A stretch of 64,000 nt of DNA from Branchiostoma floridae (taxonomy: Eukaryota > Chordata > Leptocardii > Amphioxiformes > Branchiostomatidae): NCBI RefSeq assembly GCF_000003815.2, contig NC_049983.1, positions 10,855,482 through 10,919,481 on the forward strand, written 5' to 3'. Below, piece by piece: positions 1-11,285 of the stretch. The position numbers and the translations under genes are program-made. How positions within the stretch are numbered: position 1 is the stretch's first letter; each line of letters begins with the position of its first letter. The notes beneath the pieces were generated by a model. That model was not told the DNA's origin and made no database searches. It saw only the letters and a program-made list of their open reading frames with translations.

Positions 1-2000
1 TTGTATTCGCCCTCTGGCAGGATAGAAATATTTCCTTTAGAATGTTAGTGTAGATCAGAACATGTGTATACTTTGAAAATGATGCAAACTGATAGCAAAA
101 ATTGAAGATTTTGGTGTCAATTTCGTCCAGAGAAAACGTCGCATATCTCCGTTCCATTAGGGACAGTCATGAGTGGTGAATACTAGAAAGTAGGGCAGGG
201 GTAGGGTATTTTAATTTAGAAGCCTAGTACTAAAAAGTACAAGACACTGGGGTAGGTATCTTAATTGAGAAGCCCAGTATCTAACCCCAAAGGTGCATAT
301 TTGAGGTCGGAGTCGTAGCAGGTGTCTCCATGAAGAACTGGAGGGTTATAGATTAGTTGTGATGTGGACAGAGTCTCCCACTATCACGTGAAGGCTGGGT
401 CAGTGCGTCCCACCAAGCAGTCATGTGTGATGAAAGCTGACGTGTGCAAGGCTGTGTAAGTAGACCTTCAACGGGAATTTGGGTTTCAAAATATTGATAT
501 ACATTTCAACGAACAAGCAAAACTTACAATGCTTTGAATAAAAAGCAAAGGTTTTGACATCATTATCAATATATAAATGATAATTTTGTGAAGCGTTTTG
601 AAAATCTCTGTCAACAACATTTCTTTAGACGAAGTGAAATTAGCTACCAACAAGAGTTCGTAGACCTCAGGCCTGCATTAAATGTATTGGGTTTCTGTAG
701 ACCTATTGTGTATTTTTGCCTTTTTGTCTGTTGTACGTGGTTGGAAAAATGAGCTTTTTACCGTGTTGGTTGTGCACCATGCAAAAGTCTGACTCTGAAA
801 TTCCATTTTCTGAATTTGTAAGTTTGGACATGGATGAACATTACTTATTTTGGATTTCTTAAGTATGTAACCAACCACAGTACTTTGAAGTTGTTGAGAC
901 GCTACCTTTTTTTGTCTCAGATGGCCCATGCACATGTAGTTACTCTGTCACATGATATACTAATATCTTCCTATTTCAACGTACTGACCTAATGCAGCTG
1001 CTAAGTCTCCTTGGTTTGTGTTCTTCCAATGATATTCATTAAAGATTTATTTCTGGGGTGTTATTCACTTGACATCGGAATGTTACTCGCATAATTTGAC
1101 CAATGATACTTTTATCTGTAGTTCCATAGACATTAGACAATATGAATAGTGGTAGCCCCCATGCAGCAGCAACAGTTAGTCCCCAGGGTGGTATGATATT
1201 TTCATTCAATCCATCCAACCCAAACCTAAATCTCCTGTAGTATCTAAGCCAAATTTAACAGCACAATTTACTATGAAAAATGTCCTTGTCAATCCCATTT
1301 ATAGATGGCAAGCTGCTGGCAATGGAAGCTTTGAAAAGTTCAGAAGCTGTTGTAGTCAGAGCAAACACCCAGCAAACATCCCCGCAAACCAATGAGCAGT
1401 TGCTTAGAAGGGGAATTTCATCATATATTTGCCGCGACAAAATGCAACAAACGATACTGAATTCAAAACAGAACAAAGCTAAGCCTCCACCACTTAACCC
1501 TGCCTGTACCATAGATTAAGCAGGCCCAAAAACCAAGCGAATATGACTAGCCCAAAACAACAAATTACCTGTATACAGTATGGAAATGGCATTACCAAAG
1601 AAACAAAAAGAAACACAGGACAAATCATACACATACCTTTCTCTTATGCCCACACTCTATACAGTTCTCCTCCACATTAGAAAATTGCATCTTCTTCTGT
1701 TTAAGTTCAAGTTCAACCATGATTGCCAACAGGGTAAAGGAACTTGTACCGGAACTTAAAACTCAGTACTATACAGCTCTAGAAACACCACAAAGAGTAA
1801 TAAGCAAACTCCAATTATACCTGACCAACAGATATATAATCTGGCACACTCCCGTCATCTGGCAAACTGTCAGTGCCACTAAGTAACCTGATACATTGAA
1901 GGTGGCCCAGGCCAGATGATGGTTCTACACCCAACCATAATCTGTTTTTAAAACCAAGCAGATATTGGGAGGATGCCCCAACCACACTAAAACAGGGTCA
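1..2000. other. No supported gene, repeat-poor intergenic sequence
   Basis: Only short ORFs without splice context or recognisable domains occur here. The stretch at 1280-1519 is open in both directions and resembles no family I know. I see no RNA gene. The text around 640-670 contains a short degenerate relative of the 'agttcg-agacctca' repeat end seen again near 30.6 kb and 51.6 kb, so some of this is old transposon debris. Confidence 0.5.
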
Positions 2001-2012
2001 ACCTATACAGTA

Positions 2013-2610
2013 TCAAGTTCAAGCACTAGGAGGCCCAAAATCAAACCTGACCACCAGGACACCACAAACAACTCACGTACCAAATGGCAACACAATGGCA
2101 CCTTGCGTTCCGGAGATACAGCGCACGCCCCGTGCCCGCACAAAAGGTAACCTAAAATGTCAAGTTCAAGCACCAAGGGCGCCAAAATCAAAATTGAGCA
2201 TTATTCAGCCACCGCCGACACATGTGCCAAATATCATCGCGCCAGCACCAGCCGTTCAGAAGATATAACTCCGGAAACACCCCTCCCGGACACAAAATTC
2301 GACCTGCCGGGTCAAGTTCAAACGCGACAAGGCCCAAAGTCAATCCTAGGTAACAGGCAACAACCCCCCACCCATGCACCAAAAATCGTTGCAATCGCGC
2401 GTATCGTTCCGGACACACAGCGCCAAAAGTGCCCCCAAAACACCAAAAATGCCACCTTCAATGTCAAGGTCAAGCGCCAGGAGGCCCCAAATCACACCTG
2501 AGTGTCAGGCTACCACCCCCAACCCACGTACCAAAAATCGTCGTGCTCGCACCATCCGTTCACGAGATACAGCGCCCTACATCCCCGGCTACCGAAAAGT
2601 TTCCACCAGC
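2013..2610. repeat. Degenerate tandem repeat, about 150-bp unit, four copies
   Basis: Four units start with a tcaagttcaag-like string at 2013, 2160, 2312 and 2464, so the spacing is 147, 152 and 152 bp. Each continues with a ggcccaaa-tc block, a caccaaaaatcg-like block and a cggagatacagcgcc-like block. Several overlapping ORFs cover it on both strands, but they follow the repeat and not a protein family. It resembles the degenerate gene-free 'tcaaggtcaag' repeats common in marine invertebrate genomes. Confidence 0.7.
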
Positions 2611-3090
2611 ATCAAAACCATACCTGCATACATGCAGGTAAATACTTATCATTCATTGACAAAATCATTGACCACTCTTCGTTAACATTCCCATTCTAGT
2701 CAACATAGGGCGGTGGCCGCACTGTGGCCTAAATTTTGATAGATCGCTGAACGAATTCCTTAAATACAAAACGAATCTTTTAACGCCACGTTGTCTTTTC
2801 AGTCATACTTCTACATTTTGCATAATAGTCGAATCATGCACATGGAGTCAAGGGTTACAGAATTTAGGTCGTAGATGGGCCGTAGAGCGATCGCCGTCTG
2901 ATGGAATGGGGGTAACGATGGAAGTGCCAACGACGACTCGCGACATCATTTATCAATATGTCAGTGACCCAGGAAAGATTGTCCGGAGTTCCTCACATGT
3001 CTGCGATTCTTGGAGTCGTTCCAAGAGGCGGAGAGACGGTCCATGTGCCACCTGGAGGACTTTCACTTCTGTTCCGTAGACTTGTTGTCT

Positions 3091-3322
3091 CTCACTGCAC
3101 TTGGGGCACCGGTGCGGCACTGCAGGGTTCGTTCACTGCTGCACTGTTGTGTTATTTTTGCCGATTTGTTATAATCTAGATGTACGTAATACGTAAAAGT
3201 ATGACTTAGAAGACAACAAAATACACAATACGTAAAAAAAAAAATCCGTTCTTTATCTGTGAAATTCGTTGAGTAATCTTTCTAACCCCGCAGTGCCGCA
3301 CGGGTGCCCCAAGTGCAGTGAG
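3091..3322. repeat. Foldback (inverted-repeat) element with about 40-bp arms
   Basis: The left arm at 3091-3130 and the right arm at 3284-3322 are near-perfect reverse complements, sharing ctcactgcacttggggcac. About 150 bp of AT-rich sequence separates them and includes a run of about 13 A. The layout is that of a MITE or the inner part of a nested foldback; no coding sequence is present. Confidence 0.7.
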
Positions 3323-3332
3323 ATACCACCTC

Positions 3333-3537
3333 TAGGCTTAGTTCACATTTCCAAGCCGGGCCCAACCGGACAGCTTTAGGGAGCGAAAAGAATGATATAA
3401 AAGACACCAAAATACACAACATTTCGAAATGAGACTCATGGGCATAATTTGTGTATATTTTTAGGTATACATTATAATTTTTCGTTCCTTTAAACATCCC
3501 GGCCGGGCCCCGGTTTGGAAATGTGACCTAAGCCTTA
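3333..3537. mobile_element. MITE-like element with GC-rich terminal inverted repeats
   Basis: The left end at 3333-3370 (taggcttagttcacatttcc followed by a GC-rich tract) is the reverse complement of the right end at about 3499-3537. The arms differ at a few positions, so the copy is not fresh. It sits directly against the foldback at 3091-3322. There is no ORF; the family is unknown to me. Confidence 0.65.
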
Positions 3538-4534
3538 AAGAGACGCAGCCGTGGTTATTATAAGTGCCGGGCGGATATTCCACACATCCCTCCGTGATCC
3601 CAGTGGACCCACCTTAGTCCAACCCTGCCCTCCTTCACCAATTAGGTCAACATTATAGCCGTAATTACGAGCCAACTGTGTTTACCAATAGAGGGGGATC
3701 TGAGCATTCCCCGGGACGTCTTCTAAGACTCTCGACATGCCGCAGACTCTTCCAAGGCGTCTTGTGGGGTTCTTGAAGATAGAATTTCTACATTCTAGGT
3801 CATCGCGCAGACAGCCATCAAATCATCAAAGCAATTAGCAAGCTATGATAAAAGCACTGGGTATTCGATGTTTAATCTGTTTGATATTAATCAGGGGCTG
3901 CGAGAGTCAAGATGACATGCACATGTTTGAGGAAGTTTTGCTACTGCTTTGCACAAATTAAAAAAAAAACACACAAAAAAAAACTAGACAGTCTTTACTT
4001 TCGAAATTTATCTTGTCACTTAATGAAGATGTATTGACCGTTACGATTCAGGTCTGTCATTATTTTATGTTGGTTAGATGTCCATGAACTAACATAAGGC
4101 CTACATTTGTCTTTAGTCCTTCTGTTCGTACATAAATTTTCACGTTTAGTTATCTGATTAAACATAACCTCCAACGCAACGCAAAGCAACGGATAAATCA
4201 GCGAACCAAGCAGCCGACATACTTGACTGTGACTTGCATGTATGAACTTGTGGTAGAGTTTGCATAGTTTGTGGCAAAACGTTTGGCAAGTATCATTTGT
4301 TCTGCCGTTTATCTACTTCTCTTTCACTCACCTCACATCAAGGTAAGCCGGTCCGGAAGAGATATTGGGCACTGTGGCACGTTTGCTAGAGATTATGATG
4401 TTTGTAAACAAATACTAAGATATGGCTTGTTAGTCGATTTGTTAGAGGAAATACGGCTTATTAACTTCCCTTCAACAATTGAAAGATGGATGACATCTGG
4501 ACGAATGTAGTCCACCTGCCACCAGGGGGAGCGG

Positions 4535-4661
4535 ATGGATATCACAATGGCAATAAGTGTGAACGGCCTACTGGGTCTGTGCCATGTTTTACTCACCATT
4601 TCATTCGCTTATTCTAAAACATCCGAATGCAAAGTAGTCAAGCAAATGGTTGAAAGTTCAG
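4535..4661 (+). CDS. Possible first exon of a small secreted protein (weak)
   Basis: An ATG at 4535, with another in frame at 4547, opens a reading frame whose start is strongly hydrophobic (residues about 5-24, including GLLGLCHVLLTISFAYS). This looks like a cleavable signal peptide. A short stretch with one Cys follows, and then a potential donor (tcag|gtagtt) near 4661. I could not find a convincing next exon downstream, and no family is recognised. It may be a chance ORF. Confidence 0.2.
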
Positions 4662-7600
4662 GTAGTTTACAAACCAAGTACACGTGTACTAGATTTACAT
4701 CCTTCCTACACTGTTTTTCTATCCATGCAGTTGTTTTATAAGCCATCGAGTCCAAGCAGTTCAGGAAGAATTGCGTCAATTCATTCAGCTTTGCAAAGCT
4801 TTTAGATCCTCATCATAGCAAGTTTCCCTCAGAAACGAAACTATCTATTATTCAAATCAAAGAGATACGTAGTCTCATATCTACGGTCTATTTGGTGATC
4901 AAAATCTTGTTGCCATAAGCAAACAGTTCAAGCAGGGCAGTCGATGCTGCAAACCTGAACACTACATTATATATGTCCGACTCAAGACTTAGTTTTAGAT
5001 CAAAATATCTACATATATACTTTTGATAATCTTCAAGCAAAGTATGTGAGGTACAATAGTGATTTTCCCCGAATGGTCCCATGAGGGATAAACTGCTGGG
5101 AAGGTAGAGTGTTAATTGGTAGTAACTTGGCCGGTCAGTCAAAATACGTTCCTACCCCCTCTCCCAACATCTGCTCGGAGATGACTATTTACTTGTAGTA
5201 CAATGGTGGCGCCTCACAGCAGCGTGCGATGGACGTATGTTGCACAGGGCCTGTAGGCAAGGTCTGCATTAAGCTGGGTAGTACAAAAACAAGCCAATAA
5301 ATGTTCAAACGTTTTCCATAACTTTTATGGTCGACCTTGACGAAATAAGGCAAAGGTCAAAATGTACAAATATAGGTAAGGTGCCAAAATAACGGGGGCA
5401 GCGTCAGCGAATCGCGAAAGGATCCAAAAGGAGGATGCCGTAGCAGCATGGCAAAATTGAGCAAAGTACACCATTGCAGTTTAAAAAGTGGCATAGCAAT
5501 TGAATAGTACTAGTTTACGCGAAAAATGTTCTTACATCGTCATCTTCAGAAGGGAGGGTGTGAAATTCTCTTTCTGTTCTACTGCTAAATCAACTAACCT
5601 TATATTTTTTACAAGGATAGAATGATGCTCTCTTCACATTATTGGCACAGTCCTGTATTTGTCACTTGTAAGTGCTGATAAATATATGTTTACTTGTGTC
5701 ACATTCCTATTCTTATGGCTTTCGCCCCCTGACCCCGATCAAACATGCACAAACCGAGCCGGACCTGCTATAGTCAATACCTACGTCCTGGTTACCGAAA
5801 TGTAAGAAGTAAGAACACATGCTGGGCCTTTTAGTTTGACATTGATTTATGATATTTTCCCCTTCCTTCCTCGCCATCCTCTGCTCGCCATCTGCAATAC
5901 GGTTGGTTCTATTCTACCTTCCATTCAGCTACGAACTCGCTGAGACCTAAATCAGATGTGTGTAACTTGTACCTTCATACATGTAATTGGAATATCACAA
6001 AAAAGTACGTATGGCTGAAAAGACAACAAAACATACGAAGCATGAAAAGATTCGTTTTTTATAACAGTGAAATTCGTCGATATCTCTCACAGCGAGTTCG
6101 TCGCCCTAGTGGAATGGGGGTGTTCTTAAAACTAGTGTCGCAATACGATTATGTGTCGTACGACAACTATCGTACGACAGGTAATCCATTCCGTGTGTAA
6201 AGCGTGAATTAATCACAACGAAATTTTTGAAACGAAACAATTGCTGTAGCGAATATAATAATAATATAAGTAACGTAGGAGCAAAGCAAGTCCCCTTTGT
6301 GAGTTTGCTTCGAATCAGTCTAGCAAAATGCGATCAAAACATGACCAACGGTTCACTCCTCCAATATTGGATGGACAGATCCTTTTGTTAGGTCTAGTCC
6401 TTCTTTCTGTGTCCGGTTTTGTCCAGTGACGGATCAAAAGGAGAGGTCGCAACCTTGCAAATATAGCGAGAGGAGGCTGGCCTACCCGCAGATTTGCTGG
6501 CGAGTGACGGTCAACAAAACTGTGACCCACAAAAATGTTGAAGAATCATTTGTACTCCACGCCCCCATCCCTTAAGCGTACACATTAAAACTTTCCTGTT
6601 TTAAAAACTTGTTAGTATATATTAACAAGTTTCAACACAAGACTGTAACTTATTGTCTGAAAAACAAGGCATTGAAAATGTTAAGATGGTTGCGGATTTC
6701 AGAATGAATTCGTGAACCCCTAACTTTGGTAACGATATTGAAAAAGATGCTGTTGAAACTAGAAGTACTGTGAACGAAAGACAGAACGGAAACTAGGGCA
6801 AAGTTATCGGATGTAATATTTAGCTTCTTTCATGGAAATAGTATAGTGGGACTTTGATTGTTTCTAACTTTGAAAAACTTGAAAAACTGAACTTGAAGCG
6901 TTCTTCAAATTCCCCAACGACACTTTTCCGATTTATATCGATTTGAGCTTTCTTCATTAACCTTTAACTACAAGCTTCCAGAAAAGGCGGCACGACAGTA
7001 ACACTGGTAGAAAAGAGTCTACCAGGACTGACAGAGTCGCCTATTAATGACCCACATTCTGTAAACAGTTGGATCGACCCTTGAACTAGACCTTGGGAAA
7101 TTGGGACCAGGAGTTGAAAGGAAATATATGAAGTGTCTGCAGACACGGCAAAAGTCTGAAGTCAGGAGGGTGAAAAAGGTTGTCTGTGGGCCAATCGCGA
7201 TGGAAACCAGGGTGATTGTGAAGTTTGTTCTCGGCACGAAACCTGGTCATTAGAGATAATGCATTGCAGACAGGAGGCCTGGGGTTGAGACATGGGGCAA
7301 GGCGTCCTATCTGACGGGACGGTCGTCAAGACTTCAAACACCATAGGGAAAAGATCTTGTTTCACCACTTAAGGGTGATTTGCGTGGGATCACATGACAA
7401 AATGGCCTATTTGGAAGTGTTATTTATTAGTTTCATGTCTTTCTCCTCGCCCGTGTGTTTTTCTTTGGTGTTTGGGGTTTTGACAAGGCCAGTCAAAACG
7501 TTGTCTCCATAAACTACAAGACCACAGCATGTCCGGGACAAAAGATACAAAGACCGGACGTTACGCTTCAGTTGAAAGCCGGCAGGCCAATAATTAACCT

Positions 7601-7716
7601 TGACCTTCGTCCCAAAATCTACCAACATCATACCAAATATCATTATAATCCATCCAGAGGATTATACTCTATAGTATATCAGTGTTATAATGGCCACATA
7701 TATTCAGAAACGCCAT

Positions 7717-7744
<28 letters not shown>
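7717..7744. repeat. (CA)n microsatellite
   Basis: About 14 uninterrupted CA units are followed by degenerate CA/ACAG sequence to about 7765. The tract sits at the end of a degenerate dispersed repeat that also contains a 'ccatccagagg' phrase. Confidence 0.95.
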
Positions 7745-7748
<4 letters not shown>

Positions 7749-9360
7749 AACAGACACACAGACACCAAAAACAATACCTCACGTTTTCATGGGGTGAGGT
7801 AACAACTGTCACAGAAAGAAATAGCAAGATCCTGAAGTCCCATTACTACAAAACTTACGACCGCAAGGTCAACCAATGTAGGAAAAAGTCACTATATAGC
7901 GGACGATTCAAAACACCTGTCGGGCCAGTTTTGTGGCCCCATAGATCAGTACAAATATCTTAAGGCAAAGTCCAGAGGGTTATGTAGGATTAGAGTTATA
8001 TCAAAAGGACTCAGAGGTCCACCATTTAGCGGAGTAAGATGGATGAAATGATTAACGGAACCGCAGCTATGGGCCTATTTGTGCACTTAGGTACAATTAC
8101 AGGTGAAGACAGTCGACAGGACTGTAGCTATGAATCCGGGAACAGAATCCGGGAGGGGTCGGTAACTGTATGCTATGCGACAGACTATTATGTATGTTTC
8201 TTTTCAGGTACGACACCTAGGGCTAGCCATATATAATTGACAAAATCTATCTCTGAGTCAGTACCTTGAAACGTCAACCTGTGGCACTGTTTCGATGTTG
8301 TATTGTTTTGTATCCCCTTTCCACTAGTGGCTGCGAAGCTGAGCGAACTATGACTTGACGGATCGCTAAACAAATTTTATAGATACAGAACAATTTGTTG
8401 CCATAAGTTTTGTTGTCTTTATAATCATACTTCTCTATCATGTTCCAACTATGTACCCAAGGGTCACACAGACCTAATAGTGGTCGCTATACGATAGCCC
8501 ATTGACCGCTGTTTGATTTAAAGTTCAAACGTCCTTGGGGTTTCAACAAGTTCATCCCTATTATCATCCTGTGCCTTACGGTGCAAAAGGTCATTCTACA
8601 TGTATGTTTCTAGTTATCCGAGGAGTGAACGACTTGAAGACTGTGCTATGTGATCACATCTTTCGACCTGTTTCACCACAGAAATGGTTTGTTTTGACTG
8701 CAAGTGAACTGGGCGCTAGTTTGGAGAAATAGATAATAAATCATATGAAGAACGTTGAAAGGCATCAATTTTAGTCATAGTGCCTTTGAACTGGAACATG
8801 TATCTTCATTCATAGGATGTGAAGGATACACAAGCTGATAAATAAACTTTAAGACCTGCATCCCATTGGACTAAGGATCAAAGACACAAGCTTCCGATAG
8901 TTTATCCTACCCTGCTGTGAACAAATGACGCAACATCTCTGATCATCTTAAGATTTATGACTTGGAAACTACATACATGTCCCTTTGATTCCCAAGAATT
9001 TTGTTGCTATGTCCGGTAGTGTTGATGGGCGTGTTGAAGGTTTATGAGATACAGATGTTTGGGAATGGTAATGTCACCCAGCCGTGATATTAGAGATTTC
9101 TGGACAGTGTCTCCCCCTTTTGACCCTTTCACCTTACCTGTAACTAAAGATAGTGCCGTTTTTGTCAAGGACGATCTGTTGATTAAAACTGCAAAGTGCA
9201 GTGTCTTTGCCTAAAGTTGATTTTTGTTGCAATCAGCTGAAATCAACTTATTTTAGAACATAGTTCACCACCATGTTATAAAACTTCCCCAAGACTTCAG
9301 GTACTAGTATATAAAACATATATTTCAGAACCTGGCCTATCCCAAACGATCAGGCGCAAA

Positions 9361-9793
9361 TAGGGCTGGGTACCGGTACAGAAAATTCAGGTCCAGGTCC
9401 GGTTCAGGTCCAAAGGATTAGGTCCAGGTCCAGACCTGAACCTGGACCTGATGCAGTATGACTCATACCAATGGTCCATTTTACTACAAAGAAATCTGTT
9501 TGGTGGAGTATTAGACTTGCACTGGCATTTTAAAACCATACAACGCTAACTGCACCTGTACGATTGGCTGTAAAACTTGGTAGAAATTACTATAAATTCT
9601 ACTCTACTTCACTCTTGTTATTTTCTTTCATCTGCAAGCGCTAAAACGTGTGAATGCCTGATAAAATAATCTTTTAATTTTCGAATCGGTCCAACATCCG
9701 GTCTACCTAATTTTTTCAGGTCCGGTTTTTCTGGACCGGTCCAATAAGAAAAACCGGTTTTGTACCGGTACGCAGTACCGATACCCAGCCCTA
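9361..9793. mobile_element. Non-autonomous hAT-type DNA transposon (MITE), 433 bp
   Basis: The ends are terminal inverted repeats: TAGGGCTGGGTACCGGTAC at the left and its near-complement ending in CCCAGCCCTA at the right. Exactly flanking them is an 8-bp direct duplication GGCGCAAA, at 9353-9360 and 9794-9801. An 8-bp duplication plus a TAGGG-type terminus is the hallmark of the hAT superfamily. The interior has ccaggtcc-rich repeats and ggaccggtcc palindromes and no transposase. Related copies lie at 18333-18776 and 23215-23297. Confidence 0.85.
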
Positions 9794-9801
9794 GGCGCAA
9801 A

Positions 9802-11285
9802 CTATTAATACGTTCAGAAATATAATATAACATTAATGTTCCTCGTCCTTGAGTTTGTCAACACGTGTGGTGGGTTGAGTTACCTAATCTCCTCCTGACA
9901 TAAGAGTTTTCTTTCTTGTCACACAGCTAGTAACCCAAATCCTGCCTGGAATGTCGGACAGTCGAAGAGTACAAACAGTAGTACTACCTATTACAACAGG
10001 ATATGCAACTATAGACAACAGGTTGGATGCAACTTAACAGTTTTATCCTAGTTAGCCACTCACTGTTTTGTCACCCAGTGACAAGGAAAATTATGGCACA
10101 TTTACAGTTACATGAATAAACAAAAGTTCAAACAAACAAGTTAGATCTTAAACGTTGTAACAATGAACATGGACAATGATCTCCAAATGAAATTCTATGG
10201 TCTTACCTTATGCAGTAGCAGTTCACATAGGTTCTTCTCAGGTTTAGTCCACATACAGCGCCTGACCTACAGCTTCTTGCAGTGTAAGGACTAAGGACCT
10301 TCTCTTGGGCACTTGGGCCATACAAATAAATGTCTCAAGATCCAAGGGGAGGTGATGGCAAGACAGCAAACATCTCACAAGGCCAGAAGGGCACATTCCT
10401 TATTAACCTCATTCACCTGGACTTCTAAACAGTTACAAGTAACAATTTATATCATGAAACACAGGCCAACATTTCTTCATAATGCATCAGTGAAAGACTG
10501 TTCTTAGACTACTAAACGTTAGAATTCATCACATATTCTTGCCTATCCAAAGACTCCTATAAAGATTTATTTCTCTCTACATGTGTTATTCAGTATTTAG
10601 CATGTGCTAAAAACCACATCATGGCATCATGTAAACAGTAACACCCACCACTGTGAACTTGAGTGATTGTACTGCTGACTTGTTTGACTATTTTGGGACA
10701 TCTTGGCCTGGCACCAAAACCTCTACATGGTAACGTTAACTCTTATCACAATCTAGATACCATTCATAACTATGTCAATGAAGCAGGAAATGTTGATTGT
10801 AATGTTGTATTTCATTGTATTTTACTTCATATCATTCCATTTTATTTACTAAGGATAAAGTACAAAAATAGACTGTATTGCTGAAAATTTGACATTGTGA
10901 CAATCAATATCTAGTATTAAATGATATTAATTTCATTGAGTAAAAACATGACATGTATTGCCTTGATATTATTATAATGATTAACAACAACATTGCACAA
11001 AGACTGTTATAATTCAATCATGACATGTCATGTATATATCCATCAATTATGGCATGGTTATCAAGAAAAGGTTATCAAGTACACTATAGTGACAAAAATA
11101 TGAATAGCATATCTTATAAAAGATAGGATATAAAAACCTCCTCTCCAACTAGATCTCTTCGGTGTCACTGATGAAATATAACAGATGTTATCTGAAACTT
11201 CTGACAGCTTCCAAAATCATATCCAGTTGTAATTGCTATATCTTAATTTTATAAAACTATATGGAATGTTCAGCACATCAGAGTG
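9802..11285. other. 3' flank of NUBP1, no other gene seen
   Basis: This AT-rich interval lies downstream of the minus-strand NUBP1 stop codon. The plus-strand string tttatt at 10841-10846 reads AATAAA on the minus strand and could end a 3' UTR of about 440 nt. That assignment is a guess from distance only. A short block at about 11160-11232 recurs at about 13846-13922 inside the last NUBP1 intron. Confidence 0.4.

Larger units (their letters stand above)
3540..9350. other. Gene-poor interval with dispersed repeat fragments
   Basis: No multi-exon gene could be assembled here. Related fragments recur in either orientation near 2743-2830, 3190-3275, 6005-6110 and 8361-8440. They share gacaacaaaa, gattcgttttt and gtgaaattcgt words, so they are copies of one dispersed repeat. 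The interval 7560-7700 resembles the transposon-derived repeat seen near 47.7 and 61.9 kb. The short ORFs follow these repeats. Confidence 0.45.

Noticed and set aside
2157-2699. Overlapping plus-strand ORFs rich in S, R and P.
   Set aside because: They follow the 150-bp tandem repeat units in several frames; there is no consistent coding frame.
7455-7802. 115-codon ORF ending in THTHTHTQ.
   Set aside because: The end is the (CA)n microsatellite read in frame, and the rest is a dispersed repeat.
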